This document shows positions 22,034 through 32,853 of a DNA stretch of 64,000 nt, piece after piece (position 1 is the first letter of the stretch; every line of letters begins with the position of its first letter). This DNA comes from Heterobasidion occidentale (Eukaryota > Basidiomycota > Agaricomycetes > Russulales > Bondarzewiaceae), in the NCBI GenBank assembly GCA_039111635.1, contig JBCAQO010000005.1:1798001-1862000 (forward strand), read 5' to 3'. The translations under genes and the position numbers were made by a program. The notes under the pieces were generated by a model. The model was given only the letters and a program-made list of their open reading frames with translations, ran no database searches and was not told where the DNA came from.

Positions 22034-24964
22034 TCATCTGAACGTGCGAGATGTGTTTCCGCTCTTGACCTGACTCCTGTCCCTTGGTGGTGCAGGGAAG
22101 TTACCGTACTCCAGCACGCCTCCTGATGATCTCGGTAAACAAATGAAATGGTCGACAATGTTTGAAGCATACCTTTGGTCTTCTGTCTCTTTCTCTGCAC
22201 CTTCTGATTAGGTTTCGCTTCTGGCTCATCGTCGAGAATATTGGGCGTAGTTGCATAATCGAAGAGCTCTATCACTCCGTCTTCTACCTTGGTCTTCTTG
22301 GTTTCTTGGTCCGTCCTGTCTGGCATAGGAGACTCATCCGTATCAAGCTTCTTCGTGCGCTTGCGTTTCTTCTGTCTTTGGCCTACGATAATGATAGAGT
22401 CATCTACTGCTGGTTGTGCAGCTTGCCGTTGAGAGGCAGGGATAAATGCAATTTCTTCGGCAGCTCCTTGCACGTCAACTGGCACTGGAGATGAGGTAAC
22501 GCCAATGGATTTAGGAGGCGTCTCTGAGCTTGTTGGGATACGAGCACCACTAGCGATGATCTAGAAAGTAAGTCTGATTAATTTGGGGACCTTATTTCTC
22601 CGATGATCTACGTACGTTAGGTAGAGCAGGCACAATGACCAATGAAGTATGAATCTTTTTGAGGATGCTTTGGAAACCCGCCCGCGTCGCACGAGACGGC
22701 ACGATGGCTGATGTCGACGACACACTGTCGCCCAGTAGGGAGCTTCGAGCTGTTGAATAATGATTGGAGAAAGCCGCTATTGGACCAGTCGACTGCGAAA
22801 GGCCAAAGAGCGTGGATGTGACTGCCGTCAGTGGTAGTGCTGTATTCTGGGCCCATAACCTGGGTGCTGGGGTCGTGTCAAGATGGCTCGATGATGACTC
22901 TTCTGGAGGCGACGCATTCATCGTATTATCCTGCAATCTAGTGGTAGGTACGAGTGTTTGCTGATCTCCGAGACCACGCTTGACAGCGGCTCTGATCATA
23001 TCGAGGAGCTCCTTGGATCGCTTTCGGATAAGTGGAGGGAGAGACTGGAAGCTAGCCAGCAAGGCAGCCATATCCGCAGGCGGTCGGTCAGCAAGCTGGA
23101 ATAGATAATGATTGGACAAAACATATCTGTCCGGACAACATAGATGAGAAGACGCGGATTGAAAAAGCAAGAGGAACACTAAGACGCTTACCTCCAACTC
23201 TCATCTTCCTCCCTCGCAGTCTTGTCTCTCCATGCATGCACCGCCTTGTAAACCTCTTTTCTCATCCCATTAGGTCCATCTGCTGTTAAAGCCACCTTGT
23301 TCCATTTGCGTGCCATTGTATCCCATCCACTTGAACCGGTGCCGCCATCCTCATCATAAAACTCTTTCTCATACACCCGAAGAGCAGTCTCAGCCGAGCG
23401 TGAAAGAACTTCGCGAACCAAGGACTCAGTCAACTCTACCGAGGGAAGCTGAGGTGCCACGGTGCTCGCTGCCGAAGGAGATTGAGCACGCGATTGCTCT
23501 CGTGAAAGTGCACGGTCGAGGAGCGCGTTTCGAAGATTATCGTAGATGTACAGCAGGAAATGGGTGTCTGACCGAGCATATGCAAGCATTTCCTCTGGGA
23601 GAGGTCTAGGCGAAGAGTTCATCAGCTCGTCGTCTTAGATATAGATGGAAACATGGGTACCTGATGCGCCAGTCGGCCAACTGATATCGCTTGTCAGGTG
23701 TGAAGTCACAATACATCTCGAGGAGAGAAGCAAGGCCGTGCCTTGGAAAATCTAGGACCTTTGACGCGTGGAAAGTATCGAACATATTTACGATATACAA
23801 ATTGAAATCTTGTTGTAGCCAGACGATATCACTCTCAGCTCCGTGGAAAACCTAAGGAACAATCGGTCTGCTTTATTCTCAGCGAGTCTGATATGCCACG
23901 CACGTACTTTGATAATATTAGGGTCTGTAAAGACTTCGTTCAACTCTTCCATCTCCTCTCTTAACTCTAGGGTATCTACGACCCAATCTTCCTCCCTCGT
24001 ACTGATTTGCATCAAACATACAAAACCACTATACGTCCGAAAGCTGTGGTGCTCGAGATCAATAGCAATTTCTCTCGCGTTTTTGAGTTTTCCGAGCATT
24101 GAGGTAAAGTCGGTCAGTGATGAAACCCAAGTAAATGGTGTCTCAGAGAATGACCGCGGGGAGATTGGAGGTTGAGGTTGAAACATGCGCGCGGGGTAGG
24201 ACAGGTGTGTGATTTCGTAGCGGTATGGGTGTGGAAGTCTGAAGATTGAAACGCATGGGAGAGGCTCAGAGTGGACAGAAGAAAGGAAACTTACTGCAAG
24301 GCTGCAAGATCATCGCCATTGGGTTGGAAGTTGTACCCGAGTGGAACCTGCGCATTAAATTTGTGTCGCAGTGATGAACTCCACTGCGTCCCGTTCGTGT
24401 TGTCAGTTTTCCGCTTGAACTTGAGCTGCGGTTTTGGGAGATAAAAGGCGTGCTGAATTACAGGGTCCAATCTCCCAGAAGGTACCGATTTTTTGGGCTT
24501 CTGCTGTGAAGGTAGTGATGGTTTATTAATTGCGATGGCAGGAGCTTTCATTTTTCCACTAAATTTGTCTAAGCAGATATCCTAGCGCAGAGTCAATAGC
24601 TTTCAACGCAAATAAATTGGACGTCACTCACAGCATGCTCCAAAAGTTGGTCCATAGCCTCCACGATGATAGACTCAAACCGATCTACATAGTCGTCCTG
24701 ATCTTCGAGTTTCGCTTTCCCCTTCCCTTTCAAGCTCTGGGCATCATCGGTCTTCGAAGCCAACGCAAGAAGCCGATTCGCGATGAAAGAAAGGCGTCCC
24801 GAGCACGCATCCAGTTCAGTAGCAACTCCTCTGTCGATCGAGCGGTGAAAAGCGAGGTCCGAAGGTAAACCCGCTGCGTGTTTGGTAGCCTTCAAAGCCG
24901 CTGCTTGGAAACGTTCGTTGTATCCATTGAATGTCTCTGGTGTTATGGTTGTCGATGATGACAT
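22034..24964 (-). CDS. RRP6: Exosome-associated 3'-5' exoribonuclease Rrp6
   Basis: Nuclear exosome cofactor (EXOSC10 orthologue) that trims and degrades rRNA, snoRNA and aberrant transcripts. Eight exons: 24964-24632, 24581-24295, 24238-23908, 23851-23661, 23605-23192, 23126-22616, 22560-22173 and 22122-22034, giving 847 residues, all phases consistent. Order of domains: PMC2NT-type N-terminus (about 1-110), a linker, then the DEDDy exonuclease with [18 protein letters not shown] (Asp, Glu), [13 protein letters not shown], and [16 protein letters not shown] (Tyr and Asp). An HRDC domain begins near [15 protein letters not shown]. The C-terminal tail is basic ([11 protein letters not shown]), fitting nuclear import and Mtr4/Rrp47 partner regions. 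The start is the MSSSTT methionine; an in-frame ATG lies nine codons upstream. Divergent from the kinase-like gene. Confidence 0.95.
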
Positions 24965-25412
24965 GGTTGAATTTCGCGAGGTATGCGACATTGCGACTGG
25001 CTGACCAGCCTTGTGAAAATGTTGGCCAAAGATGCGCCGCTCGAAACGGTATGTTTCCCTCACGGTCACGTAACGCCGAGAACTTCTGGAATGACTGCGG
25101 CAGATGTCTCGAGCAAGTCCTGTGTCTGACGACAAAAACTTTCGACATACATTCGGATTGTCCTCCGTGTTCGATGATAGGCTCGATCTTCAGTGTCCTA
25201 CTGCTCACTGACCTAGTTTGCTTGAAACCTCGAGGTAGGACACTTTTCAGAACCATTATACTGAAAGAGGCATCATGATAGGAGCGTATCTTCCGAGCGA
25301 TCGACAAGACAACCTAATTGGCACAACTATTTGACTGCCATGATGTCGTGATTTTTCAGGCGACTCCTCTCGACGAGATCAATCCCTCTCTTTTTTTCCC
25401 CTCCCCATAGCC
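24965..25412. promoter_or_regulatory. Shared promoter region of RRP6 and the kinase-like gene
   Basis: 448 bases between two divergent starts. The last 35 bases before 25413 are a C/T-rich run (ctctttttttcccctcccc) typical of fungal 5' leader regions. No TATA box is clear. Confidence 0.45.
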
Positions 25413-26687
25413 ATGTCCAGAGTATTTCCTGAAGAAGACATCACAACATCGCCCACTGCTTCAAGTTCAAATCTGAATACCTTGAAGGATACGGGCAGAT
25501 TTTCAGAGCCTGATGACGTCGCCTCCGCGGACCAGGATTCTTCAACATTTGGATATCCATTGCAACGGATGGTGCCCGTAGAGTCCTGGGATATATCGAC
25601 CGAGGATTTGTCGTCAGAATACGATCACGATGCGTATCACCAGATGTCTCGCCCTCAGTCCGATTCCTCGTCTACATCGACTTTCCACCATGTGTCCGTT
25701 ATGTTATTGAGGCTCATCTCACGGTGAGAGCGCTGACGTTCCTACAGTGACTTCGAGGCCGTGATTGACGAATACATAAAGCAATGTCCAACTGAAGATG
25801 GTCGGGATTTGGTGAGTGGCTCTCGTAGATCTTACTTATCTCGATTGTTTTGATTTTCGTACCCAGCCATTTGTTAGTTCTCCGATAAACAATCCTCACC
25901 ATTCAAGTTACTCCCTTACCCTGAGGAGGATTCCCACGACTAGCCCAGAGCATCTCATTGTCCAATATCTCAGCTCCGACGAAATACGGCAGGATCCATG
26001 GAACCCCGCTCCACGAGTACTCTACAAGACCGAACGAGACGGAAATCATATACTGTGCTTCGAACGTTTGTCAGAGTACGACCAACCACCTTTTCAAAAT
26101 ATTGCGAATGTCATTGATTTTATTCGGCAAACACTCGAGGTATTTCCCATGTATCGTTTCAAATGACGGCAGCACTTAATGCCGTGAGTAGGGTCTATCG
26201 TTCCTTCACAAACACAAAATAACACACCTTGGCTACAACGATCCTCGTGGCTTCATGATGGATATTGGTCATTCTTCGCCACATAATTTTGATCGCACGC
26301 GCTTTCGCGTTCGCTATTACCGCGTCAACTTCGCGCAAGCTCAAAAACTCAATGGAGATGTATCGATACGAAGTGGCCCATTTCTCGAAGATGTTCGAGA
26401 ATGTGGCATGATGTTTCAAACCGTACTGGCGAACGTGAGTCTCCACCTGTGCTCTGATACATACAATCTGTAACAAAATTCAGGTACCCAAAATTGATTT
26501 GAAGCTGAAGTCCCTTTCCAAAGCCATGACCGGCGGTGAGTTCGGTGCGGAAGATTCCCGTAAATTGTTTAATGCTCTGTTCCAATCTGTCGACTACTCG
26601 ATGTACGACGTCCCCTGTTTACTCCAGCACGGACGTCTTCATGACTGTTGTCCTGTTTTTCACGATCTCTTTAATCTATCTAGCTGA
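25413..26687 (+). CDS. Protein kinase-like protein, probably catalytically degenerate
   Basis: Five exons: 25413-25693, 25748-25811, 25867-26139, 26192-26434 and 26484-26687, giving 354 residues. It matches a basidiomycete kinase-fold family: EGLSFLHKHKITHLGYNDPR corresponds to the region around the catalytic loop, and RTRFRVRYYRVNFAQAQKL to the stretch after it. The HRD catalytic motif reads HLG here, so the catalytic Asp is absent at that position (relatives have HLD). I cannot find a DFG or a VAIK lysine. The first ~100 residues are Ser/Asp/Glu-rich and probably disordered. The function is unknown; a scaffold or regulatory role is a guess from the degeneracy. It shares its upstream region with RRP6. 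Confidence 0.75.
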
Positions 26688-26912
26688 GTCCGTCAATTCA
26701 TATACACGCGTTACAGTGGTTATAACAATTATCAACGACAAGCTTTCAAAATTTAACACATACTGTTGTGTCTCGCGCAAGGGAAGTCGTGGGCCTTTAA
26801 AGATTGTCAACGAGGTGCCTTTTCGCGTGCGCCTCTGGCTATGTGCTTTTGTAATAAAAGAGTCAACGCTGGAAGATTAATTCACCGAGGCCCGGGATAT
26901 GTAGGGACTCTT
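26688..26912. other. Short intergenic spacer
   Basis: Spacer between the convergent kinase-like (+) and PEBP (-) genes; no feature seen. Confidence 0.4.
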
Positions 26913-27742
26913 TTAGACATCGGAGGTTGATGGATCTGGTCCCACACGCATGAACGTGCCACCCAACGGATGTCCCAACCCAACGTCATCAGCGAACAGA
27001 CTGATATTGAAGAGGCTGATAGGTGTCGATGAATTCACAAAAGTTTGTTGATCGAACGTCGCTGGCTGATGAAACAGCAAGAAAACGTATCTGCCCAGAA
27101 GGTGATGCCGTTAGTTGAAAAAAAGATAATGTTAGATGTGACAACAGACCGGTGTGATCGGAACCAGCAGGCGGAGTGGGTTGCAAAAATTGCGACAATG
27201 CCGGAGTGGAGTTAGTCAATGGTGCAATTCCATCTGGGCCCACAGGTCCCAGCGAGAAGTCGCCGCCCAGGAAGTGGCGAATTTGTGCATTCGTAGGGCT
27301 CTGCGGCGTTGGCGCATCTGGGTCAACCATGGCTACGACGAATCGACCTTTAGGTATCTCAAGGCTACCGTGAGAGAGAACGCCAAACGTCGGAGGTCCC
27401 GCAGTCCCTGTAGCGTATTCAAGATATCGGGAAAAGGCAGGCTGAATAATTGTATCCTTACTGTTGCGGGGTAATGAAATTCTGCATGCAAATTGATGGC
27501 AGGACTGCTCGTTTCCGGGAACGTTACTTCCAGGAGCACACTTGGATTGAAAGTCAGGCTCGCATTCGACGGTATCTATGGCATACGTGGAGATCAGTAT
27601 AGCTTGTGACATATTTACCGCTTAAGTCTCATACGTTTGCAGCATCAAATGCGCTCTTGACTGCGCTCAGACTCGTGTCACCACGACTGGTAGCGAAGAC
27701 CTGCACAACGACGAGTGATAGGACGAAAATGGGCTTCATCAT
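26913..27742 (-). CDS. Secreted phosphatidylethanolamine-binding (PEBP)-like protein
   Basis: PEBP/YbhB/TFS1-fold protein of a secreted fungal type. The start MMKPIFVLSLVVVQVFATSRG is a signal peptide. Exon 1 runs 27742-27635, exon 2 starts at 27575 (SNASLTFNPSVLLEVTFPE) and ends at 27462, exon 3 starts at 27407 (TAGPPTFGVLS), and the last exon ends at 26913. The PEBP hallmark MVDPDAPTPQSPTNAQIRHF and the following RYVFLLFHQP are present. A one-base frame change is needed in exon 2 near 27480 to connect INLHA to SLPRN, so either a base is missing or the copy is defective. The donor of the last intron, near 27146, is uncertain by a few bases. Ligand and role are not known; relatives occur in secretomes of wood- and litter-decay fungi. 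Confidence 0.78.
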
Positions 27743-28660
27743 GTCCTCGATGCTGGGGATTTCGAATGCCTCCACGAGTGTCTTATATACATGACTTCCG
27801 AGCTTCTTCGAAAGTACACACGGTGTGAAGCTCTTGGTTGCGAGGGAATCAGGCGGACCGGCCCCAATCGGCAATAAGACAGTAGGAATGGCCGTTAGCT
27901 GAGTGCTGACTGTGTTGAACGACGACTTCATTTACTTGCCACGGACAGGAGCTCCAAAAGCAAGCTTGCGGAGCTCGGAACCAAGTTGGGTATATGAGAG
28001 TTAGTTAATGGGTGCGGCAGAGCGAATCGCAGCTGTAGAGCCGTCCAGTGTCCCGTGGTGTGAGAGGGGGGTCCGGGGAAGATGGCTTGGCGTAACTCAG
28101 AGGACAGTTTGTAAGACGCGATGGGAATTTGAAGCCTTCTCTTGCCGGAGCAGCCTGCAGATACTCGCATCGTTGTAATCTCAGAGCCCAGGGGATTCAA
28201 GATTAGCTCAAGCCTTAATGACTCTATAAAAAGTATCGCTCGTGGTACACCGGGTGATTGAAAACTGGTGCTCGAACCTCAGCAGTCCTGAGAAGATATA
28301 TCATTGGTGGTATTCGTCAATGATCTTATGACCTTACCTAGGTGCTACACTAAAATACTCAAGAGGGTCATGCTCCAAAGCAATGCGATATTGAATGTGA
28401 GCGATCCGAGTCCAAGAGCGGTCTGCAAGGCATACACTAGGCTCGGACACAGCCGGTCATTCCCAATTCCGCTGCTCCGCTTAAGCTCCGAGCCAGCTCG
28501 GCTTTCCCGGCCGTAACGACTCCGACGAAAACGCGCCGTGGCCTTTCAATGCCCGCTTGGCCTATTCCGCTTGGTAAGCACGAGGCTAGGCATACACGTG
28601 TAACTTACATGTGTCTGTGGGAAAGACGTGGGAAAAAGTCTTCTCTGCAGTTCCTGGAGA
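27743..28660. other. Promoter of the PEBP gene and unannotated flank of the Helitron
   Basis: No gene recognised. The sequence is moderately GC-rich up to 28660 and turns AT-rich inside the Helitron. Confidence 0.4.
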
Positions 28661-28686
28661 CGAGCTCCGACCCGTCGCTTCGCGAC
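28661..28686 (-). repeat. Helitron 3' terminal hairpin
   Basis: A perfect 5-bp stem with a 3-base loop at 28674-28686, followed on the minus strand by 13 bases ending in CTCG at 28661. Position, order and the GC-rich stem match the family's termination signal. Confidence 0.65.
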
Positions 28687-29085
28687 TCTTACGCAGTGCT
28701 GATTATTAGTTTTGTGGGGTTAGGGCTTATTTCGATATTTTGGAGTTTGCCATAAGTAGTTAGATGCCTGCCCTAAATTAAATGTCCAGTGTGACCATCA
28801 TGATTGAGAGCAAGCATATTCTACATTATAGAGCAATTTTGTGAACAAACAGATAACAAATGAGGAGAAATGGTAAAGTAAAGTTTAGACTTGAGGCCTT
28901 GAGGGTGTTCTTCTAAGAAAGCACATGAGCAATTGAATTTTGAATAATTTGGCACATACCATTGAGAACTTTTAGAACTCTGTTGAGGAGTTTTGAGATT
29001 TTGAGGGAAGAGGTTGCATCTGAATAAGAAATTGCTGGTTAATCATTGAAACACATAGTTTAAGAAAGCATGAACTTGCCAAACA

Positions 29086-31419
29086 TTAAATCAGGTTTGC
29101 CAAGACTTCAGGATAGACAATGTTTATAGTCTTTGTGTCCTCGCATTCCTCAGGGAATAAAACCTTGATTCTCTCACTGGATGTGCAGCGTGATAATGCG
29201 ACATAGAGTTGGCCATGTGAAAACACCGAACTGCGTAGGTCGATACCAACATTTGAAACTGATTGACCTTGGGCTTTGTTAATTGTCATAGCAAATGCAA
29301 GCCGAATGGGAAATTGACGGCGGGAAAGAGGAACAGGCATGTCTTCTGCTGATGGTTCAATAGTGAGTCTAGGAATAAACGCAGTCTCCCCAGCATGCTT
29401 TCCACCCAAGATTCGGCATTGTAAAACCCGAGGCCTAATGTCTGTAAGGATCATCCGTGTGCCATTGCAAAGACCACTTGGCTGGTCGATGTTTCGTAAA
29501 AGCATCAGAGGGCAGCCAGGTTTGAGTTTGAGGTGTGCAAGTGGCAACCCTGACACATTGAGAGAGTTGAGGTATTCTATAGGGTAATCCTGTGTGACTC
29601 CAACCACCTTATCCACCGACATCAATGTAGACTCTTCTCCAGGGAACCTTGTCAAAGTGTCATGGTTGATCTGATCCACTACATCATTGGTTGTTGAGAG
29701 AATAGTGCGCTCTTGAAAATAACCATCTGGGTTTGGTCCCACTTGGATGTCTGGGTAAAGATGGTGGATCAATGACTCCAATGTGTTTTGCTCCAACCGC
29801 AAATTTTGTGGAAGAGATATTGACTTGTCTTCTGGAAGATTATGACCTGCGCCGACCTCTAAAAGCCAGTTTGCGAATCCTTGACTTTCTGGAGTTTGAT
29901 CCAAACGCATGTTTTGGGTTAGATGATATAAATGGATTGAACTCCACAAATGCGATCGGCGAAGGGAAGCATTAATGATCTGTTCCCTGGATCCTCTGGG
30001 AACAACCAGAAGGACCTGTCGGAAGTCTCCACCAAATAAAATGGTAATTCCTCCAAAGGGCAGGGCCTTCTCCATCAAATCTTGCAGTGTACGGTCCAAA
30101 GCCTCGATGGCATGCCGATGCTGCATTGGCGCTTCGTCCCAAATAATGATACCGGTCTGGCGAAGTACATCATGAAGGTCTGAATTTTTCTGAATTCTGC
30201 AAGTGGAAGCTTCATATATGGGGATTGGAATGTGAAAACGTGAGTGAGCAGTACGGCCACCATCTAGAAGTAGAGAGGCAATCCCAGATGAAGCAACACA
30301 TAAGGCCACTTTGCCCATAGAACGGGTGGCAGCTGCAATAGTGTTGCAGACATATGTTTTTCCACATCCACTGGCGCTGTGAAGAAAAAAGGTGTGACCA
30401 TGGTCATAAGTGACCGATTGCATGATGCCATTAAAAGCAGCCGCTTGTTCCTCGTTGAACCGTTCTCTCCGTTCCTCAACCTCTAAAGCCAGTTCTGGCA
30501 TGTCGTAATTTAGCTGCTCCTGAAGCAAAAGATTGTTTTCTACCATCACCCAGTCCTTTTGAGGAAGTGGCATTGGTGGAAAGCTTGCAAGATCCTTGCG
30601 GGATTCTAGGAGGATTTTCTGTAAAAGAAATAGGCCATAATCATAAATGTCCTCCTGGGAAGGGTCCTCGTAGTTTAGGGCCTGCAATAGCATGCGAACA
30701 TCATCACATAGAGTATTACGGTGTGTATTCCATAGCTCTTCTGGAGCTGTGGGAAGGCAGAATAAGAGCAGGGTTGCAAATAGTCGACGTAGCTGACGTC
30801 CTGTCTGCATTTCGCCTGCTTCGGTTAGACATTGGTTCCACTCATTGTCATCTTCCAATAGGCCACGGGCAAGACATGCTGCCTTATAAGTGGGGTGCTC
30901 TATGCCATCAAAAGTCCTAAGGTCGCTCCATCCTTGGGCACCTTTAACCACTGTCAAGAGCATCCGGAGGTAAAAGCGCTCGCCTGCAGAAGGTGGAACA
31001 AAATACACTCGACCAATTGCAAACCCAAACTTCCGTATGCTCCATTTCCGCTTGGATGTGTCCCAGACAAACTTTTGAGGAAAATCCTGATAAGTAGTGG
31101 CTTGCGCAACTGGATTATCTTGGTTTGCCTGAAACCACTCTGTCAACTGGGTCTTTTTTGATGCCGGCCGGTCTAGCACTACTGCAGCATCATCCTCAGG
31201 ATTAAAGAAAACCTGCTGATCATCCTGTAGATGCACAGGTAGCCGATAAACTGTGGGAAGCTCTAGATGCATGCCAAATTCGAAGATGTGCCAGCATGCC
31301 TCAATAGGGCCTATGTACCGTGCGTCCACATATTCCTTGATCTCGTCCACACCTCCTACAACTTCTAGGGTTTTAGCGCGATTATGCCCTTTGTAGATGT
31401 ATTTATGGATATACTTCAC
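29086..31419 (-). pseudogene. Helitron Rep-helicase: Rep tail and PIF1-like helicase part
   Basis: 777 codons. The first residues, KYIHKYIYKGHNRA, hold the catalytic tyrosines of the HUH Rep domain. Then comes a PIF1-family SF1B helicase: Walker A LHSASGCGKTYVCNTI, Walker B GIIIWDEAPMQHRHAIEAL, GGDFRQVLLVVPRG, LTQNMRL, and the C-terminal motif AFAMTINKAQGQSVSNVGIDL with GQLYVALSRCTS. The frame opens with a GTG and is really the continuation of the upstream Rep frame; a single base is missing in an A-run near 31440. The helicase part itself is open to its natural stop (PEVLANLI). Confidence 0.92.
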
Positions 31420-32036
31420 CGCCTTGACAGAAGCACAGATTTTTCAACATTGATGTGACAGTCGTACTTTGCCAGGAGATAAGGACTATAGGGAACAACA
31501 TCTCGGTTATCCATGACAGTGCCCGATGAGACACAGGTGTGTCCATTATTTGGCCTAGCATATTGTGGGTATCCATCTTCGCCATATAGTGTTTCAGGAA
31601 CAAACTCCTTGCGGTAATGCTTGGAACATTTACCATTGACCATGCAAAGAGCATGAGGCCTTTCTGGGCCACAGGGACCATGGATCATAAATTTTGTGAC
31701 AGCATTGTAGAGCATGGGATGAGCATCTTGATCTGGAAGTTGAGCAGATACTATTCTGTCCACATGTTCAGCGTTACGGATCTTGTGGTTATCATCGAGA
31801 AAGATCAGCAAATGCATGTGAGGGAGGCCGCGTTTCTGGAATTCAATTGTATAGACCATGCCGGCTAGTGTCCCAAACAGGCCATTCTTGATCTCTTCCA
31901 GCAAGGCATTTTTCTTCTGATTGAAGACACGTGCTACAATATCTGGCCTATCCGCAGCTGTTTGTCGCTTTGGTGGATTATTTGGATCGTTGTTCACAGG
32001 ACCATTTATGTTAGGTCGGAGACCTATCACGTGCAC
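31416..32036 (-). pseudogene. Helitron Rep-helicase: HUH nuclease part
   Basis: Rep endonuclease fragment that shows the HUH motif in FQKRGLPHMHLLIFL, preceded by QTAADRPDIVARVFNQKK, and the conserved GPCGPERPHALCMVNGKCSKHYRKEF. It has no ATG: the first codon of the open frame is GTG and similarity to Rep begins around residue 10 or later, so the N-terminus was lost at the junction with the LTR. The frame stops at 31416 because of a one-base shift; the catalytic tyrosine region continues in the helicase frame. Confidence 0.88.
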
Positions 32037-32039
32037 CGA

Positions 32040-32842
32040 TGCACGAAGGGGTCCCTAGGCTAAACCTCCACTGGTTCGTATAGTCGTAGACTCCAATGGA
32101 TGAAGACGATGGATCGTCTTTGGGCTCTTTCGAGGAACTCGGGGTCGCTGTCGGCTTTGTTCTCGAAGAGATTGAGAAGGTGATCTTCGAGGTCTTCTCG
32201 ATGATGAGGAGGAACCGGATGATCTTCTCCTGTCCAACAGATGACACGAGGGGGTGTCCAACTGAGAACGCGGTAGGCAGCTAGCCCGGTGTAGAAGCGG
32301 ATGAGTAGAGGGAGGGGAGGGAAGGGAGACGAGTCCAGTGCTTCGTCAGACCGTGCAAAGAGTTTCTCAGATCTGACAGAGATCACGAAGCGTGGGCTAA
32401 GAAGGTAGCCAGACGCCGGGTGCAGTGCAGAGATCGAGTGTATTACAGGTGAACGAGCTGAGCTTCTTAGAAGCTCATCTCGGCTATTTACGTACAGAAG
32501 TGTCTAGGGCAGGATCAAGATCTGGTCCGTGCGCTTCTCAGGTACCGAAGTCAATGATCGAGATCCGTAAGCTAGCATGCCTCATCGACCTGCCATGTAT
32601 CCAAATATAGTAATCCGATCACTAATGTCCATCCACATCTTCGATCGATCAAGAACCAGGAACGGGGGTCAGGAACCAATGTCTGTCCACATCAAGAATC
32701 AGGAACTAGAAGTCAGCGTTCATGCATCAGCATGTAAATGGTAGGGAGTCATGGAAAGCGGTCCGAGTCTGCAACAAGTCCGAAGCACTTGACCAGCCCA
32801 TCCATTCACGTGCGAAGCACGTGTTAGGACGCGGTCCTAACA
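32040..32842 (-). repeat. 3' LTR of the Ty3/Gypsy element
   Basis: The LTR begins at 32842 on the minus strand with TGTTAGGACC, right after the purine tract AGAGAGGGGGTAG (32854-32843). Its first 37 bases form two hairpins: GTTAGGAC-CGC-GTCCTAAC and CACGTGC-TTC-GCACGTG. The low-coordinate end is placed near 32040, where Helitron Rep similarity starts, but the exact CA end and target duplication could not be fixed. ACTATATTTGG near 32610 may be the LTR TATA box. A short internal direct repeat (CCACATC...ATCAAGAA.CAGGAA) lies at about 32632-32712. Confidence 0.72.
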
Positions 32843-32853
32843 CTACCCCCTCT

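Larger units (their letters stand above)
28661..32040 (-). mobile_element. Helitron, 5'-truncated
   Basis: Rolling-circle transposon read on the minus strand. The body is AT-rich compared with the host flanks. It carries the Rep HUH nuclease (31416-32036) and a PIF1-type helicase (29086-31419), broken by one frameshift. The 3' end is near 28661: a GTCGC-GAA-GCGAC hairpin is followed by GGGTCGGAGCTCG, close to the CTRR end of other basidiomycete Helitrons (here CTCG), and then a host T. The 5' end and the N-terminal Helitron-like domain are missing: similarity stops around 32030, where LTR sequence of the Ty3 element begins. It is therefore non-autonomous as assembled. Confidence 0.88.

Noticed and set aside
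28240..28310. tRNA-like stretch with GCTCGAACC
   Set aside because: No acceptor or D-arm pairing could be drawn around it.
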